A stretch of DNA of 64,000 nucleotides from Amblyornis subalaris (GCA_018881555.1 JACAXG010000075.1:3020477-3084476), one strand, 5' to 3'; shown: positions 1-12,700, counted from the first letter of the stretch. Translations and numbers: made by a program. Notes: generated from the sequence alone by a model not told the origin.

Positions 1-847
1 CACTCAAACAATGAGAGGATGAACCATCTGAATCACCCACAAGACTAATAAGAGGCTTTTAAAATAAAAATCTATTAGCTCATAAAGGTGCTCTCCTCCA
101 TGGGCTGTTCATTCCCTTACAGAGACAAGTGAGAGGACCTAGAAGGAAACATCAAACACCCTTCGTGTGTCATGGCACTGAATCAGGAGTAAAGAGAAGA
201 GAAAATTCAACAAAATAAATAGAAACACAACACTTCTTTGGAAAGTTCTCTGACAGCAGCAGTGTGTTAGTCCCCAAAACTGAAACGGCAGAGTTGCACT
301 TCAGTAATCTCCCCATAGCTGTGAAAAAGCCAAACGGGATCCACAGACCTGTGTCCCTCAGCAGAGACAATGAAAGCTCTGCACTAAATCTTGAGTGGGA
401 GGTGCAGAGCCACCACACCACTGGACTTCAACAATAGTTTAATCCCTGTCTTCTCACCTAGACTGTCATGACAGAAAGCTCTGGAAATGACAGAAAAGTT
501 GGCACAGAGGGGTTTTTTCCCAAAGGTAAGCAGCTCTCAGTGTAAGAATTCTGGTACAGCAATATGGGCTGAAAGATCAATTCAAATGAGGTTGTTTCTT
601 ATGCACAAACCCCTCAACAATAGAATAACTGATCAGGTGTCAGTTCTGCAGAACAATCTGGAGCTTTANGAGATCACAAGAAGAACACAGAAGTGGCATG
701 TGCTGTGAAAAATTCTTGTTCTGGGCAAACAGTGGAGCCTGTAAGAATCTTTCCCTTCTCTCTATTTAGTCCCAGCAAGGCCTCGGCAGGAGTGCTGCTT
801 CCACTGCCCTTCAAAAAATGATGTGAGCCAACAGGAAGAGTCCAAAG

Positions 848-1110
848 AAGAGTGATGAGATTGATCAGAGGTTTAGAAAACACNATCCATGAGGAAAGAC
901 TGCAGAAAATCAGGTTGTTTAGTCTAGAGAAGATAAGGCAGAAGAAGCAGATAACAGACCTAAAATATGTGAGAGGCTTTTACCAAAGGATACTCTGATT
1001 CCCATGTTCCTGTCAGACCGAAAAAAATAAACAAACAAGCTTAAATTACACCAATGACTCAGGAAAAAGTGATTTGAGGAAAAGCTAAAGCAGCACTGAC
1101 ACAGACTGCA
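848..1110 (+). mobile_element. Old degraded CR1 LINE fragment
   Basis: The segment around 905-935 (gttgtttagtctagagaaga) matches the CR1 signature 'GTTGTTCAGCCTGGAGAAGA' with a few changes. The flanking bases follow the CR1 order: a 'gatcagaggt' block upstream and a 'gttcctgtcag' block downstream. It is strongly diverged, with no open frame. Ends are approximate and recognition is by eye from the known consensus. Confidence 0.6.
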
Positions 1111-1483
1111 CAGACTGAGGCACCTCCCCGGACATTCTGGAGAACAAACATTTGTCTGCAGCAAATGAAGACACATCAATGCTGCCTCAGGTCAACTGAT
1201 GGCCAACATGGCCTCACATTCCCTTCCGGCTCATTGTTCCATGATTGGATTGAATGCTGCCACTATTTTTAGATGTGTTACAGTGAATGTATCATGACGT
1301 TAAAACTGGATTATCCAGTCTTCTGCAAGATGACAGAACTACAAGGAGATGCCAAAAGNCTGGGCTAAACAGCACCTTTTACAACCTACTGACACTGCCA
1401 CACCGTCTGACAGTGCCTCTGGACTAGGAAACCTCTGTGCCAGTTCATTTATCGGGGGGAATTTGCTGCTGCTGAAACTACAG

Positions 1484-1775
1484 TCATGGAATCATGGAAT
1501 GGTTTGGGTTGAAANGGGACCTTGAGGATCATCCAGTTCCAACCCTCGGCCATGGGCAGAGAAACCTTCCACTGGACCAGGTTGGTCGGGGCCACATCCA
1601 GCCTGGCCCTGAACACCGCCAGGATTGAGGCATCCACAACTTCTCTGAGCAACCTGTGCCAGTGGCTCGCCGCCCTCGTCAATTTTTTTCCCTAATATCT
1701 AATCTAAACCTACTCTCCTTTAATTTCAACCATTCTCCCTTGACCTGTCACTACGTGCTCTTCTTGTAAAGAGAG
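1484..1775 (-). mobile_element. CR1 LINE 3' end, minus orientation
   Basis: From 1484 the plus strand reads as the reverse complement of a CR1 3' end: two copies of the terminal octamer-like unit (atcatggaatcatggaat), then 'ggtttgggttgaaa', 'ggaccttgaggatcatccag', and later 'cctaatatctaatctaaacc'. It is a 5'-truncated copy without coding capacity, clearly younger than the fragment at 848. It sits about 170 bases from PIGL exon 1, inside intron 1. Confidence 0.88.
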
Positions 1776-1946
1776 CAGAGGGGAGGGATGGAGGAGGGCG
1801 GGCGACNGCCGCACCGTGCCTCAGTTTCCCCACAGCCGGGGACCTTCCACCCCGCGACACAGCGCGANGCCACACACGCGGGGAGACACCACGGCGGCCT
1901 TCCCGCGCCCCGGGGATGGGTGGGTGCGTGGGTGGTCCCCGCTCAC

Positions 1947-2193
1947 CTGCGGAGCAGCAGAGCACGGCGGGGGCGGCCCCGGCCCTGCGCAGGCCGAGCA
2001 GGGCGGGGGCGAAGAACATCGCCTCGTCATCGGGGTGCGCCGTCAGCACCAGCGCGCGCCCGCTCCGCGCGGCCACGCGGGGCCCCGAGAGCGCGCGCCC
2101 CCGGCGCAGGAGGCGCGCGCCCCCGAGCAGCAGCAGCGGCAGAAGCAGCGCGAGCGCCACCGGCGTCCCCCAGCACCACGGGCCCGCTGCCAT
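1947..2193 (-). CDS. PIGL: PIGL exon 1: N-acetylglucosaminyl-phosphatidylinositol de-N-acetylase (partial)
   Basis: PIGL removes the acetyl group from GlcNAc-PI, the second step of GPI-anchor synthesis, on the cytosolic face of the ER. The start codon at 2193-2191 opens 82 codons plus one base, ending at a consensus donor (CAG/GTGAGC). Residues about 9-25 form a Leu/Ala-rich membrane anchor. Near residues 48-62 lies AHPDDEAMFFAP, the signature of the PIG-L/LmbE family, in which the His and Asp residues bind the catalytic metal. The rest of the protein (about 250 residues in vertebrates) is beyond the window. NCOR1 runs divergently about 1.9 kb away, as in mammals. Confidence 0.93.
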
Positions 2194-2311
2194 GGCGACC
2201 GCTCCGCGCTGCCGCCGCGCCGGCGAGAAACGCGAGCCGCGGCAGGAAGGTTCCGGGACACCAAAGGTTCCATACCCCCCCTCCCCAGCCCTCCCCTCCC
2301 GTCCCCGCCTC

Positions 2312-2321
2312 GGGGCGGGGC
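2312..2321 (+). promoter_or_regulatory. Sp1-type GC box upstream of PIGL
   Basis: The bases ggggcggggc form a perfect GC box about 120 bases upstream of the PIGL start codon. GC boxes are standard in CpG-island promoters. Binding is inferred from the motif only. Confidence 0.45.
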
Positions 2322-2529
2322 CGCTCGGCCGCTGCCGCGGAAACGAGGCCCGGGCTCTGCTTCTCTAGGGCTCCCGGGAAACGGGTCTTGCTTCTGCCGC
2401 TCCAGGGCTTCGCGGGAAACGTGTCCCGGCACTGCCGCTCCAGGGCCGCCCGGGAGGAGCAGGACCCTGCCCTGGCCAGGCCTGGCGGGGTCCCAGCGGG
2501 GAGCGGGGGCCGAGGGTGTGCATTGAACA

Positions 2530-3540
2530 CGGGCTGTTCCCCTGGGGCAGCCGGCCGGGAAAGCCGTAGTTGCCCTGACCCTGCTGGTACCTCAGTAGTG
2601 ACTAAGAGTGACAAAAGTTGAGCTTTGCAGCGTGTAGTACCTTCTATCACTGCTGTGCTGCTGTGGAAGAGCCGTGGGTTAAGGNGAAGCTCAAAAGCAG
2701 GGCAGGAGGAGCTTATCTTCAGACACGTTCTGCTGTCTGCAGGTCTGCGGGCTATCCCGAGTGTGGCTGCAAGGGAAGAAACCTTTGGATGTGGCTTAGA
2801 AGTGAAGTGAACCACTGGAGAAAGTTGCAGGGCAGAAGGAGACAGGAAGCGTTTAGATAAACATGAAACAGTCAATCAGATGCACGATGGCTCGAGAACT
2901 TTGCTTTTCAGCAATATGGAAGACAAGCGTACAGAGCAGTGGTAGAGCGTGGGAGCTGGGTGGATTAAAGGATAAATGGTGAAAACAATTCAGAGGAGTT
3001 CAGTGTCCGAGGAGCAGCTCAGACCTCACGAGGTGTATGCCTGACTGGTCTTCCCTGACTCTTATTTGGACACCTTTAGCTTCCAGGCGATTATAGAGTC
3101 ATTGGATTTTGCTGGGATTAGAGACTGCAAACATCAGCCTGGAGATGTGCCGTGTCACCTTAGTGTGGCACTTTTAACTGCTGTAATAACACAACCCTTA
3201 GAACAACACGTGTTTTCTGAGCGATTCTGTCTGCCACAGGGTATGCCCCAGCTTTTTCAGTCTGAACCAGTAATTGTGTGGGCACCCATCCTGCAAATGT
3301 GGGCACGACTTCTGTTTCACGGAAATTGTGACTATGAGGTAATTTAATCTTGCTTAATGGTATATCTTTCCCATAGTAAACCTGATAGAGATTCATTTGT
3401 GATTTTACACATCCTGAGTTACACACCGTGCAGATTTGAAACTCCTCACTAAAGATGCAGGGAGTAAGTCACACACTCCTCATGCCGGGGGAGGAATGAA
3501 CAGACATTTAACGAGATTGAAACCTCTCTCACATTCTCGG
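2530..3540. other. Intergenic spacer between the PIGL and NCOR1 promoters
   Basis: This kilobase has ordinary composition between two CpG islands. I found no exon, RNA gene or repeat that I can name. The short open frames in it show no recognisable domain. Confidence 0.6.
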
Positions 3541-4110
3541 AAGTCATTCGTCGCCAGGGCAGGGACCGGACCTCAGGGACAGCACGGGAGGCACCGCGGG
3601 CCGGGGAGGGCCCTGCGGGACCGGGCGGGCTCCGGGCAATTCTCCCGTGAGGGGCTCCCGAGGCCGCGCTCATTAGCACGGCCGCAGCCCGGGCCCGTTA
3701 TGGCTTATTATCAATTTACATCGGTCCAGCGGGGCGCTGCGGCTCCCCCGCGCTCCCAGCCCGCGGCTGGTCCGCAGCAGCGCCGGGAGCCCCTCACGGG
3801 CCGGGCCCCGCTCGCCTCATGGCGGCCGCGCCCCCCCCGGCCCTCAGCGGGAGGGGGAAGGAGCCCCTCCCCGCCGCACCGGCCAGCGGTCCTGGAAGGG
3901 GCATAGGACCCCGTCCTCTCACCGCCGCGCTCTCCGGCGGCTTCTCGCGGGCCGGCGCTGTCTGTGCATCACCACCCAGCGGCAGAGCGGGAGGAAGGTG
4001 CGAGCCACGGTGGCCAGTGAAAGGTTCCGAGCCGCGGCCCCGCGGTTTGTTCGGTATCTGGCAGGACCTGGCGGGAGGGGGCGGAGCGCGCGGGCCGGGG
4101 GAGGGGAGGC

Positions 4111-4121
4111 AAGATGGCGGC
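4111..4121 (+). promoter_or_regulatory. YY1-type motif in NCOR1 exon 1
   Basis: The bases aagatggcggc match the YY1 consensus AAnATGGCGGC exactly and in the orientation typical of sites placed just 3' of transcription starts. Its ATG is also the start of a short upstream ORF. Confidence 0.6.
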
Positions 4122-4146
4122 GGCGGCGGCGCTGAGGGTGAGGTGA
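4114..4146 (+). other. Short upstream ORF in NCOR1 exon 1
   Basis: An ATG inside the YY1-type motif opens ten codons (Met, five Ala, then Leu-Arg-Val-Arg) and stops at 4144-4146. It lies in the leader if transcription starts upstream of 4111. It could dampen translation of NCOR1; this is inference. Confidence 0.35.
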
Positions 4147-7100
4147 GACGCCGCGCCCGCCCAGCCCCGCCGGGACCCGCCGGCACCCGCCGCCCGGGCC
4201 GCCTCTGCGCCGCGCCTCGGTAAGCGCGGGAGGCCCGGCGGGGCGGCGCGGGGGGCAGCGGGCCGAACGCCTCCACTGTGAGGAGGAGGAGGAGGAGGGG
4301 GAGGAGGGGGAAGAGGCGGGGGCCCGGCCATCCCGTCCTCCTCCCTCCTCACGGGGACGGAGCCCTGTGGTCTCCGGGGGGAGGGCGCTGGAGGCGGGGG
4401 GGCCCGTGGGGTAGCCGCCGGGGGCGCGGGGGGTGGGCGGGTCAGGGGCGGGGGGTGCCCAGTGCCCGCGGGGCTTTTTCCCCATTGACGCGGTGGGGGC
4501 GCGGGGGGATGGCGGGGCACGGAGAGGTGGCCCTCGCTGAGAAGTTTTTGCAGAAATCCCAGAGCATCGGNGTGCTGGATGTTCATCCTTGCGTTGTGGG
4601 CGGGAGAAGTGCAAGTTAAAAAAAAATCTGAATTAAAAAAAGGGTCAGTTCTTCAAAATCGTCCCCTTAGAGGCTCGGCCAGGAGCGCGGTAGTTCCTGG
4701 GGATGTGCTCTGTGTCGGGCGAGCATCGCGGCCGCTGTCAGTGCCGGGGAGTTGTTGCTGATGCTGACGCTGAATTATTCATATGGGACCTGTAAACATC
4801 CCCGGCTTCTGTCATCTCCGGGCTGCTGCAGGGCACAATGGAAGTGGCTTTTGCTAGAGTTGTTCTGACTTGATGGTAAAGAACTTCGTGCTTGCTGATT
4901 TTTCTGTACTTAGAAAACCTGTGGGTATCCAGTTGGTTGCAGTTAGGCAAGATTCGAGGTGGATGTATGAACTATCAGTGGTAGACAGGCTCAAGTAATT
5001 AAGTAGATATTGTGAACAATCTGTTGTCCAAAATCTGTTTCTTCATGTTTCACAGGTGTAGTCTTAATAAGTCTGTTACCTTTTCATGGCTGTAAATATT
5101 GGTGTAACGTAAGACAACTTGTTACAATGGGGATGTCTAGTCCTGAAAACTTGATTTTGTGGCAGTATTCTTTTATTAATTTTAGGTACAACACTATAGT
5201 TATGAACTGCTGGAGCTCAGGGATTTTTATCCTAGGCCGGATGATTTGAGGGGGAAAAACCAGTGCTATTATAACAAAAACATTACTGTAGTGGTAAGTG
5301 GGATGGCACAGTGTAAGTGCCTGAGTAAGTGGATACAGTTATGTCACTGCACACAGGGACTGTGCAGATCTGTTGCAGTTTTGCACTGGAATTTTATCCT
5401 TCAGAATGTTTTTATTCCTGATTAACTAAACAACCTTGACATTTGGAAAGGAAGTCTATAATATTTGAAGTGGATTTTTGGTTAGCTGAAATCTGGTGTC
5501 TTGTCTTGGGGGATGAAAGACCTTCGTGCTTAGCCCAAGGATTCAAAAGTTCAGGGGAAAGAAGCCAACTGCAGTGACCCTTTTTGCCAAAGCGTGGTTA
5601 ATTTTTCCTTTACGTCGCTTTTCTTTGTGATATAGTTTGGGCTGCTGAGGAAAAAAGGGTTCTTTTGTGATTTCTGTGTAGGATAATTTGCCTATTTGAA
5701 ATACAATGTTCAGTGTTGGCCACTAAAATATCTGAATTTATTGCTGAAACGTGAGAAAGCAGCATTTTGGAATCTTCTTTCTAACAGTTATAACGTGCGT
5801 TTTTTAACATGTGGAAAGGATGTTACAAGTGTTTGCTTCCCCAAGTGTTGCTTCTCTTTAGCTTGTTAATCATTGCACACATCAATTAAAAGTAACTCTC
5901 TAGGCTGAAATTAGCTGCACAGAATCAGAATATACTCATTTTACTACATTGTGCTGCTGCTGTTTTGTTTTGAATACACTTTGTCTCCTATAACCGCTCA
6001 TTTTAGTTGTTCTTTTGGGGCAGACGTGTTTTTCATTGTGATCTAAAAGAATCTCTCTCAAAAAAAAAACCTCTCTCAAAAACTGTGGTAAAAGTAGGGA
6101 CAGACCCTGAAGCTCCTTTCCAATTCCCCCCTCAAGTCCCTGTCTACAGTTCTTGTGCTCCTCTAACTGCACCTTCTGAGTTATTTCATTTCTCGGTTGT
6201 AGCATGAATGAGAGATGCTCGCAGGGAGGGGAAGCTGTCTCTGCTTCAGCTGCTGTTAAATGCATGAAAGCAACTGAAAAAAATCTGTATTAAAGAACAA
6301 TTTTGTTTCATACAAATAAGAAATTTGTACTTTTTCAAAGCTCTCAGCCAAAGTTTTGGTGAAATGTTTTATTCCTCTGTATGGCCTTTTGCCTACAAAA
6401 TGGTTGTAATGAAGGTTTTGTTGCACGATTGAAAATACTATGTGGAGTTCCAGTGTGTAGTGACTTACATTTAATATTTTAGTAATTATTTAAGCTGGAA
6501 GGGGTCTATTCCTCATGCAGGTGCAGTGCAACACAGAACAATCTTGAGATTAGACTTGTAACCAGACAGTGGTTTCATAATGCAAACAAACGTTTCCTGG
6601 ATGCCAGTCTTGAACTCTCCAAGTCATTTATGTTCTTTAGTCAAATCTGAATCAGTGTTTCAATGTTGGGCTATTAACTGAACATGGTACCTTCCCTCCC
6701 TACTGTAACTGGCCCAGATAGAAATTCTGACCTGTGCAGGACTGCTGTCTGTAAATATTTACTTTGTGATACTTCTAATGTATGCAAATAGCCAGTACAG
6801 TGCTGAANGTATCTTCCATTTCAGTTTCTCTCCCCTTCAGTGGTTCTCCATCTAGTAATGAACTTTTGTGAGGTTCCCTTTCCCTTCCGTGCTCATTCAT
6901 TGCTTGCCCACCATCTGTTAATCACAGCCTGGGCCTGCTGGGGCTCAGCTCAGGGAGTTGTTGGTGTACAGAGGGCTCACTCTTACCTTGGAGCTGTGTT
7001 TCTTCCCAGTATCCTAAGAGAAATTCTGATGTCCTTGCCCAGCTCCACTGTTAAACCACTCATGATGTTGCCCCTCCCAGACTAATCTGATAGACATTTT

Positions 7101-9746
7101 TTTTCCTCAGGCTCGAGGAAGATGGTCTATGTGGTTTTGAAGTCAGTGACTTCACCTGCTTGTGATTGCAAAGGTTATTGCAAAATGAGGATACTCTGTT
7201 GGTACAAGGATGCATCAACCATCTCTGAAAAATCCTATTGTTCATAATTTTCAGCAGTAAAAAATGTAGAAATGAATTTTTTATGCAGACAGATTACCTG
7301 GACAAACTGTTGGCCAGGACTTAAAAATTCTGTGCATGTTGAGTGACTACTCTTGGGTAAAACTGAAAATGAAAATAAAGTCACAGAGATGTTGAGGAAA
7401 AGAACACCTATAAATGAAGAAAGATGAGTTTAAGTATAAAATATGCTTAAACTAATACGATATTTCTTTTCATACCTCCTCTCGTGCATTTGCTTGTGCA
7501 GGGAAAGAACATTTGGGTAATTCTCTTTCATGTCCTCATGATATCAGAGGGCTCTTGTCCCATCCGGAGCTGAAACAGCCCAGCAGCATTCCCTGGCTGT
7601 GGGGCACAGAGCACACACTCCATGTGAAACCTCTGCGGGGCTTCCTGGGCACAGCCCGGGGCTGCTTGGAAAAGCAAATGCTCTCCTGAAGGGATTAAAA
7701 TGCGTTCACGTTTCAGGGAACACGTCTAACAAATGTGAATATAAATCAGCTACGAAACCGACTGATTCCTGTCCTGTTTGTCAGTGTTACAGACTTAAGC
7801 ACATGAAGTTCATGACAAGTTCAAGTGTTGTTCACAAACCAGGCAGGTATGTTAGTTCAGCTGCACTCTTCACCTCATTAGCAGTATTTTGGGGGAAACA
7901 AAAAGAAGAGGAATTAGTTTAAATCAAAAAATTGTATATACACTACAGAGTTTTTGTCTCATCAGGTTCAAATTTTTCAGCTCTTGTTCTGTTTTTATGC
8001 GGTGTGAAATGCTGAATTTACAGGGAAGGGGTGTCTGGAAAGTGGGAATTTTCCCATATAATCATTGTAACTTCATGGTTAAGCTNTCTTGGAATGTTAT
8101 TCCCAGAACGTGTCGTAATAAATGTCACTTATCTGTTCCATTATAGCCATTATTTGTAAAGGTGCTGATATTTCACTATGGTCTCAAAGATCAGGCTGAA
8201 ACATATCTAGAACCTTGAAGTTCTGGGTTGTTTTTATTTTTTTTACTCCAGATCTAAAGGATTATTTATACCATTCATAGTTCAAAATCTCTTCCATTNT
8301 CTGCCTTTCTCTGTGACTTGGAGGTTGTTGTGTGAGTCCCAGTTGGAGTTATATCTTTATATATTGTTGCATTTTCTGTGAAATAGAATATCTTCAATGT
8401 AATCATAAATTTAGTAATGATAAACTTTGTTTCCAGAAGGCCCTGGTGCACTTCCTGTGAAGTATCAGAATGGACCAAGGCATTGCTCTTAGATGCAGTT
8501 AAAAAAATGTTATTTTAACCTTTTTGTATTTTTTAGTTAAAATCTAGACTTGATTTTATCTGAACTCAGTCAGCTGAGAGGAATTATGAGGCTGATACTT
8601 AGTTTGCCCTGACCCTTTCTTTATGTGTTTTCTCTTACAATACATCATAGTTTGTGGATTTAGTCACTGTGGATTAGTCAAGTTATATTTCCTTTTCCGA
8701 ACCAAAGTTGTTTTTAAAAGCTGTCACTACGGATCCACTTTTGATAATCAGTGAACTACAAGAAGATGCTGGAAACTTAAAACTGTGACCACAGATTTTC
8801 TTGCTTATTAGATGATGTCAAAAGCAGTTTTATCTGCAGACAGATTAACAGTGGAGGGATAAATTCATGTACAGGAGCTGTTCTTGAAGTGTTTACGCTT
8901 TCAGTCCAAAAAGGAGAAGAAAAATTGTTGTTTTGAGAGAATATTTTACGCACAGTGTGTGATTCCGATGAAGTTTGAGGTATGGCTATTTCTATGTCAT
9001 AGATGAAATGGGAGAGAAAAGCTGAATTGGAGCAAACCTCAGTGAGTTGCTGGACACTGACTCATGAGTGAGGATGAGTTGCTGAGGAAGGTTATTGCAG
9101 TTCTCATCACTGTGGTGTGTGTAGCATCTCTTGAGTCTCTTGGCTGCTGCAGACAGGACACTGGAGGATGCCTGGGTTGGTTTCTGTTTCACATCAGAGT
9201 TTTCAGGTTTGAATGCTCCAGTTGATGTTTCAGAACCAGTTGAATTACCCCTGTGGCAGGGATAGGGCCCTTCAAAAAGGGTGAGGTACATGTCTGGGGT
9301 TTGGGAAGAGCTGAAGTCACCTCAGAAAACAACTGTCTCCCCTTGGGAATGAGAGTCCTTCCCTGTGCAGTGTTTGGCCTCTGTAGGGTTTGCTTTGGAC
9401 ATTCAGTTCTGGATATTTGGTTTTTTTGGCTCATGAAATTTTTTCGTGGTGTACGTGAACTGTGTGCTATTTGCCATATTGGGACAACCAGGAATCTGGT
9501 GTTCCTGGGAAAATGTCTTTAGGAAATAAGCTATCTTTGTTTCTATGATATACTTTTAAAAGCAGAAAACCCTGTAATGTTTGTACCCTTCTTAGTTTGA
9601 AGTCATCGCTTTGTGGTATTTTTAGTCAAGGAAATGTCTACATCCTTAATTTCCATTTCTGAAGGGAGGACTTCCTCCTACCTCTTTTGGCTGGTTTTGG
9701 TGTTATTGTGACCCTCCTTGGCAGAAGAGAGCTGGATAGGCTCCAT

Positions 9747-9762
9747 GGCAGGCAGGCAGGCA
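9747..9762 (+). repeat. (GGCA)4 microsatellite
   Basis: Four perfect copies of GGCA lie in NCOR1 intron 1. Likely neutral. Confidence 0.8.
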
Positions 9763-12700
9763 GAGCTGTTCCTCCATGGAAATCCAGGGGGAGGTTTCCT
9801 CGCTCAGGGATTCAGTGTATCCCAGNGTGTTACGTGGTAACTGGTCAGGGGATGCTGGAAATGCAGACTCTTACTGGAAATGGATGTGCTCAGCATCCCT
9901 CTATTTTTGTTTTTGGTGAGGCAAGTTGGTAGTTGATTACAAACTTCCAAAGATGTTAATGTGATCTTAGTTTTTCATGTTATGTTCCCCCATCTAATAC
10001 AGTAAAGCTGTGTATGGCCTGGGTCCTGAGATCATGTATTAGCAACTTTTCTTTAAGATCATAAATTACAGGAGGGATTAAAATAGAATTTCCTGGAGAA
10101 GAGTATCTTGTCAGCTGATTTTGATCAATCCCATTTTGGTAGAGCACAAATTCTATTTGTATTTGTAGTTACCTAGCAGGAGAGAGAGAGAAGGAGGAAC
10201 NGTTATTTAAAGATGAAGCATAACAATGTGATCCTGAGATTTGGCAACAGTTTGGATCTAAATTACACATGTAAGGGTGCAACCAATATTCACCTTTGCT
10301 TTGAATGACTCTTTAACACTTAATATTTAGTCTTCCAAAACCTATTACTTGAAGTACTTTAAGTAGCTGGTAACCTGTTAATGGAGAATCTTTTCCTATT
10401 AAAATATCAAGTATAAAAACCTGTTTTAATTTTTTTGGCTCCCTTGATGGAGATGGAAAAGTCTTCCTAGTATACAGTCAATGTGACATCTTGAATTGAC
10501 AGCTGTAATGCTCCTTAACTTGTGTCATGTCTGTAATTGGCTAAATTAAAGTTTCCCATGTGTCATGTAGAATATGTCAGGCACTGTATAGCATTGTGAG
10601 TTAATGCAGAAATAAGATAATATTGTACACTAATGGACATTCCAGAGTGTGAAAAGGGTTGAATTCAGATGTTTGGGCTCCCATTGCTGTGTTTATGGCT
10701 TGATTTATATTATGTTAATAATTAATGGTGAGAATGTTGTTCAGCATTGGTAGTAAAACACAGCCTTATAGATGTAACTTTTTTACTGTATTTCTAGATA
10801 AAAATAGTGATTTTCTCATCAATAACCTTGTGGGTAGAGTGAGTGCAAATGCCTGACATTAAAGTTCTTGGGAATTTATGGTGTATTTGGGAATTTATGG
10901 TTCTGTCTGTCACAGAAGAAGAGANGGCATTTGCACATGTGGAATTGTCATGGAAAATTCAGTAGTTAGTTGTTCTCAACTTGGAGAAAATACGTTCATT
11001 GTTCCTGTTCATTCCAATAGCATATGCCNGTGTGCTTTGACTACAAGCTTCTGAGTATTCTGCAGCATAAAACTGAGTGAAAAAAGAGGGAAAAAAAGAT
11101 TAGAGGAAGTGTGGAAGAGGCTCTGAGNTTTGAGGATGGTTCCTGTGTTCTGCAGAAATGGGAAACGCAATATTCTGGAACATATTTAAATGGCCATTGC
11201 TTAAATTGTCTTTAATTTTAGTGTTGACCTTTTAATATTTTTTCTGCCTGTAGCTTGCAAAGAATTTTCCATCTTTTGGAGGGGATGCCCAACAGATTTT
11301 TGTGCTTCACAGTACATCTGTAAGCTTGGATTTTGTAGCTGGAATACAGATCCTTCAGTTCTTGTTTTAAAGCACAGAATCATCTTAAATCTGCTCAGGA
11401 ATCAACCTTCTGGTAGGTTCTTGAATGAAAACCCTNTATCTTTTAGGATTGTCCTATCTATTGATCTTGTAGCTCACTTACCACCTCATCCCACAATACT
11501 GGCAGAATTTTTTAGTCAGACTTCAGGGTGGACATAGATCAGTTTGAACCCAAACTGCTTTTCTTTGTCACTAAATTTCATCATCTGAATATCTGTCTGA
11601 CTTTGCTGGTAAGTGGACACTGAGGAGTGACTGAAGACTCCTAACTGCTCTGGAGGTGTCTGCTGCTTTCTTAGTGAAGACTTCCTAGTCAGTCTGAGCT
11701 GGCAGCCCTCTTGTTGATGTTCTGAGCAGGGCNATTTCAAATGGTGATGCTTAGCCTTGTACTGTGTCTAGTAGTTTGAATAAATAACTTTTCATATGGA
11801 AGTTGGACCCATTAAGCTATTTTTAGAAATCTGTCAGGAATGTACCTGTTAGTATTTTCTGGTATATGGCATAACCTCAGGATGCAAAGTGGAAAAGTGG
11901 ATGGTTTTGTTTGAGTGTTTGAACAGGTTAATGATTACCTGGTAAAACAAAAGTACTACTAGAAAGATTTGTTTTGCACATCCAGCAATACACTGAAGGG
12001 TTTTACTTATGTGACTCTTGACTTGTAATTTTGTGTTGTTTTTTGTGAGTTGAAGCATTGTGTCTTGAAGGGTCTGTGATTCATGAAATCTGGTTACTGT
12101 GGTTTAATAGGTTGGTCCATAAATACAGCCTGGTTTTGGTTTTTTCCATGAGGCAGTTTAATTACCTTTCTATGAAGTGAAATCACAGAAATAATTATTC
12201 ACAAGTATTGTTATCATGCTTTGGATAAAGCCTTTCTAACCAACTGCTGAAACACTCCCTTCACTCTTCATTTTCTCGCCAGAGTAAATTTTGAATAAAT
12301 ATCCCTGAATTAATTTTGTGATTCATTGTAGATCCCCTGTGCAAGGCAGAGCCTCCCTTGCTCCGCCATGGGTTAGTTACATCAGAGCTCAATTTACTAA
12401 AGCTGCTGATTTAAAAACAAAATCCCCCAACTNGGTTTCGACTGTAATCTCATTCTTTGCACTCTTTATATCACACTTAGTTTGCTCAAAAACACGACAA
12501 GGAAAATTCCCAAAAGGATGTGAAATTTAATTAGCAAATGTTGGTTAAGCACTTCAAGATGGCACAAAAATTACTCTAAATGCAAAAATGTCAGCTTGTT
12601 TTGGATAGCTGAAGGAAAATTGAGTCTACCCGTGAGACTGGTCTTTTATCCATGGAGGTGGGGAGTTGGAGACAGGATATTCCAGCGAGTGGCTCCACAG

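Larger units (their letters stand above)
1..1946 (-). other. PIGL: PIGL intron 1 (5' part)
   Basis: This stretch follows the splice donor of PIGL exon 1 on the minus strand, so it is the beginning of PIGL intron 1. It holds two CR1 LINE fragments (annotated separately). I see no further PIGL exon in it; the downstream exons lie outside the window. Confidence 0.75.
1780..2520. promoter_or_regulatory. PIGL: CpG island of the PIGL promoter
   Basis: The base composition changes abruptly to very GC- and CpG-rich sequence that covers PIGL exon 1 and its upstream side. This is the usual TATA-less CpG-island promoter of a housekeeping gene. The transcription start is inferred to lie a little above 2193. 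Long open frames on both strands here are a by-product of GC content. Confidence 0.75.
4085..4219 (+). other. NCOR1: NCOR1 exon 1, non-coding (start approximate)
   Basis: The sequence ends at a consensus donor (CTCG/GTAAGC) at 4219/4220 and carries the YY1-type 'aagatggcggc' motif that often lies just downstream of start sites in CpG-island genes. NCOR1 begins translation in exon 2, so this exon is 5' UTR. A second good donor (AG/GTGAGA) lies at 4142/4143, so a shorter exon 1 is possible. The 5' end is a guess. Confidence 0.6.
3540..4560 (+). promoter_or_regulatory. NCOR1: CpG island and promoter region of NCOR1
   Basis: A second CpG-rich block surrounds the non-coding first exon of NCOR1. 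It contains many GC boxes and G-runs, a YY1-type motif at 4111 and a GAG-triplet run at 4280-4310. No TATA box is evident. The exact start site cannot be read from sequence alone. Confidence 0.75.

Noticed and set aside
1788..2875. Several long Arg/Ala/Pro-rich frames on both strands around PIGL exon 1
   Set aside because: High GC content removes stop codons; only the PIGL frame carries a family motif and a proper splice donor.
3436..4619. Long Arg/Pro/Gly-rich frames on both strands in the NCOR1 CpG island
   Set aside because: Composition is that of GC-rich promoter DNA, no domains are seen, and the exon here is known to be non-coding.
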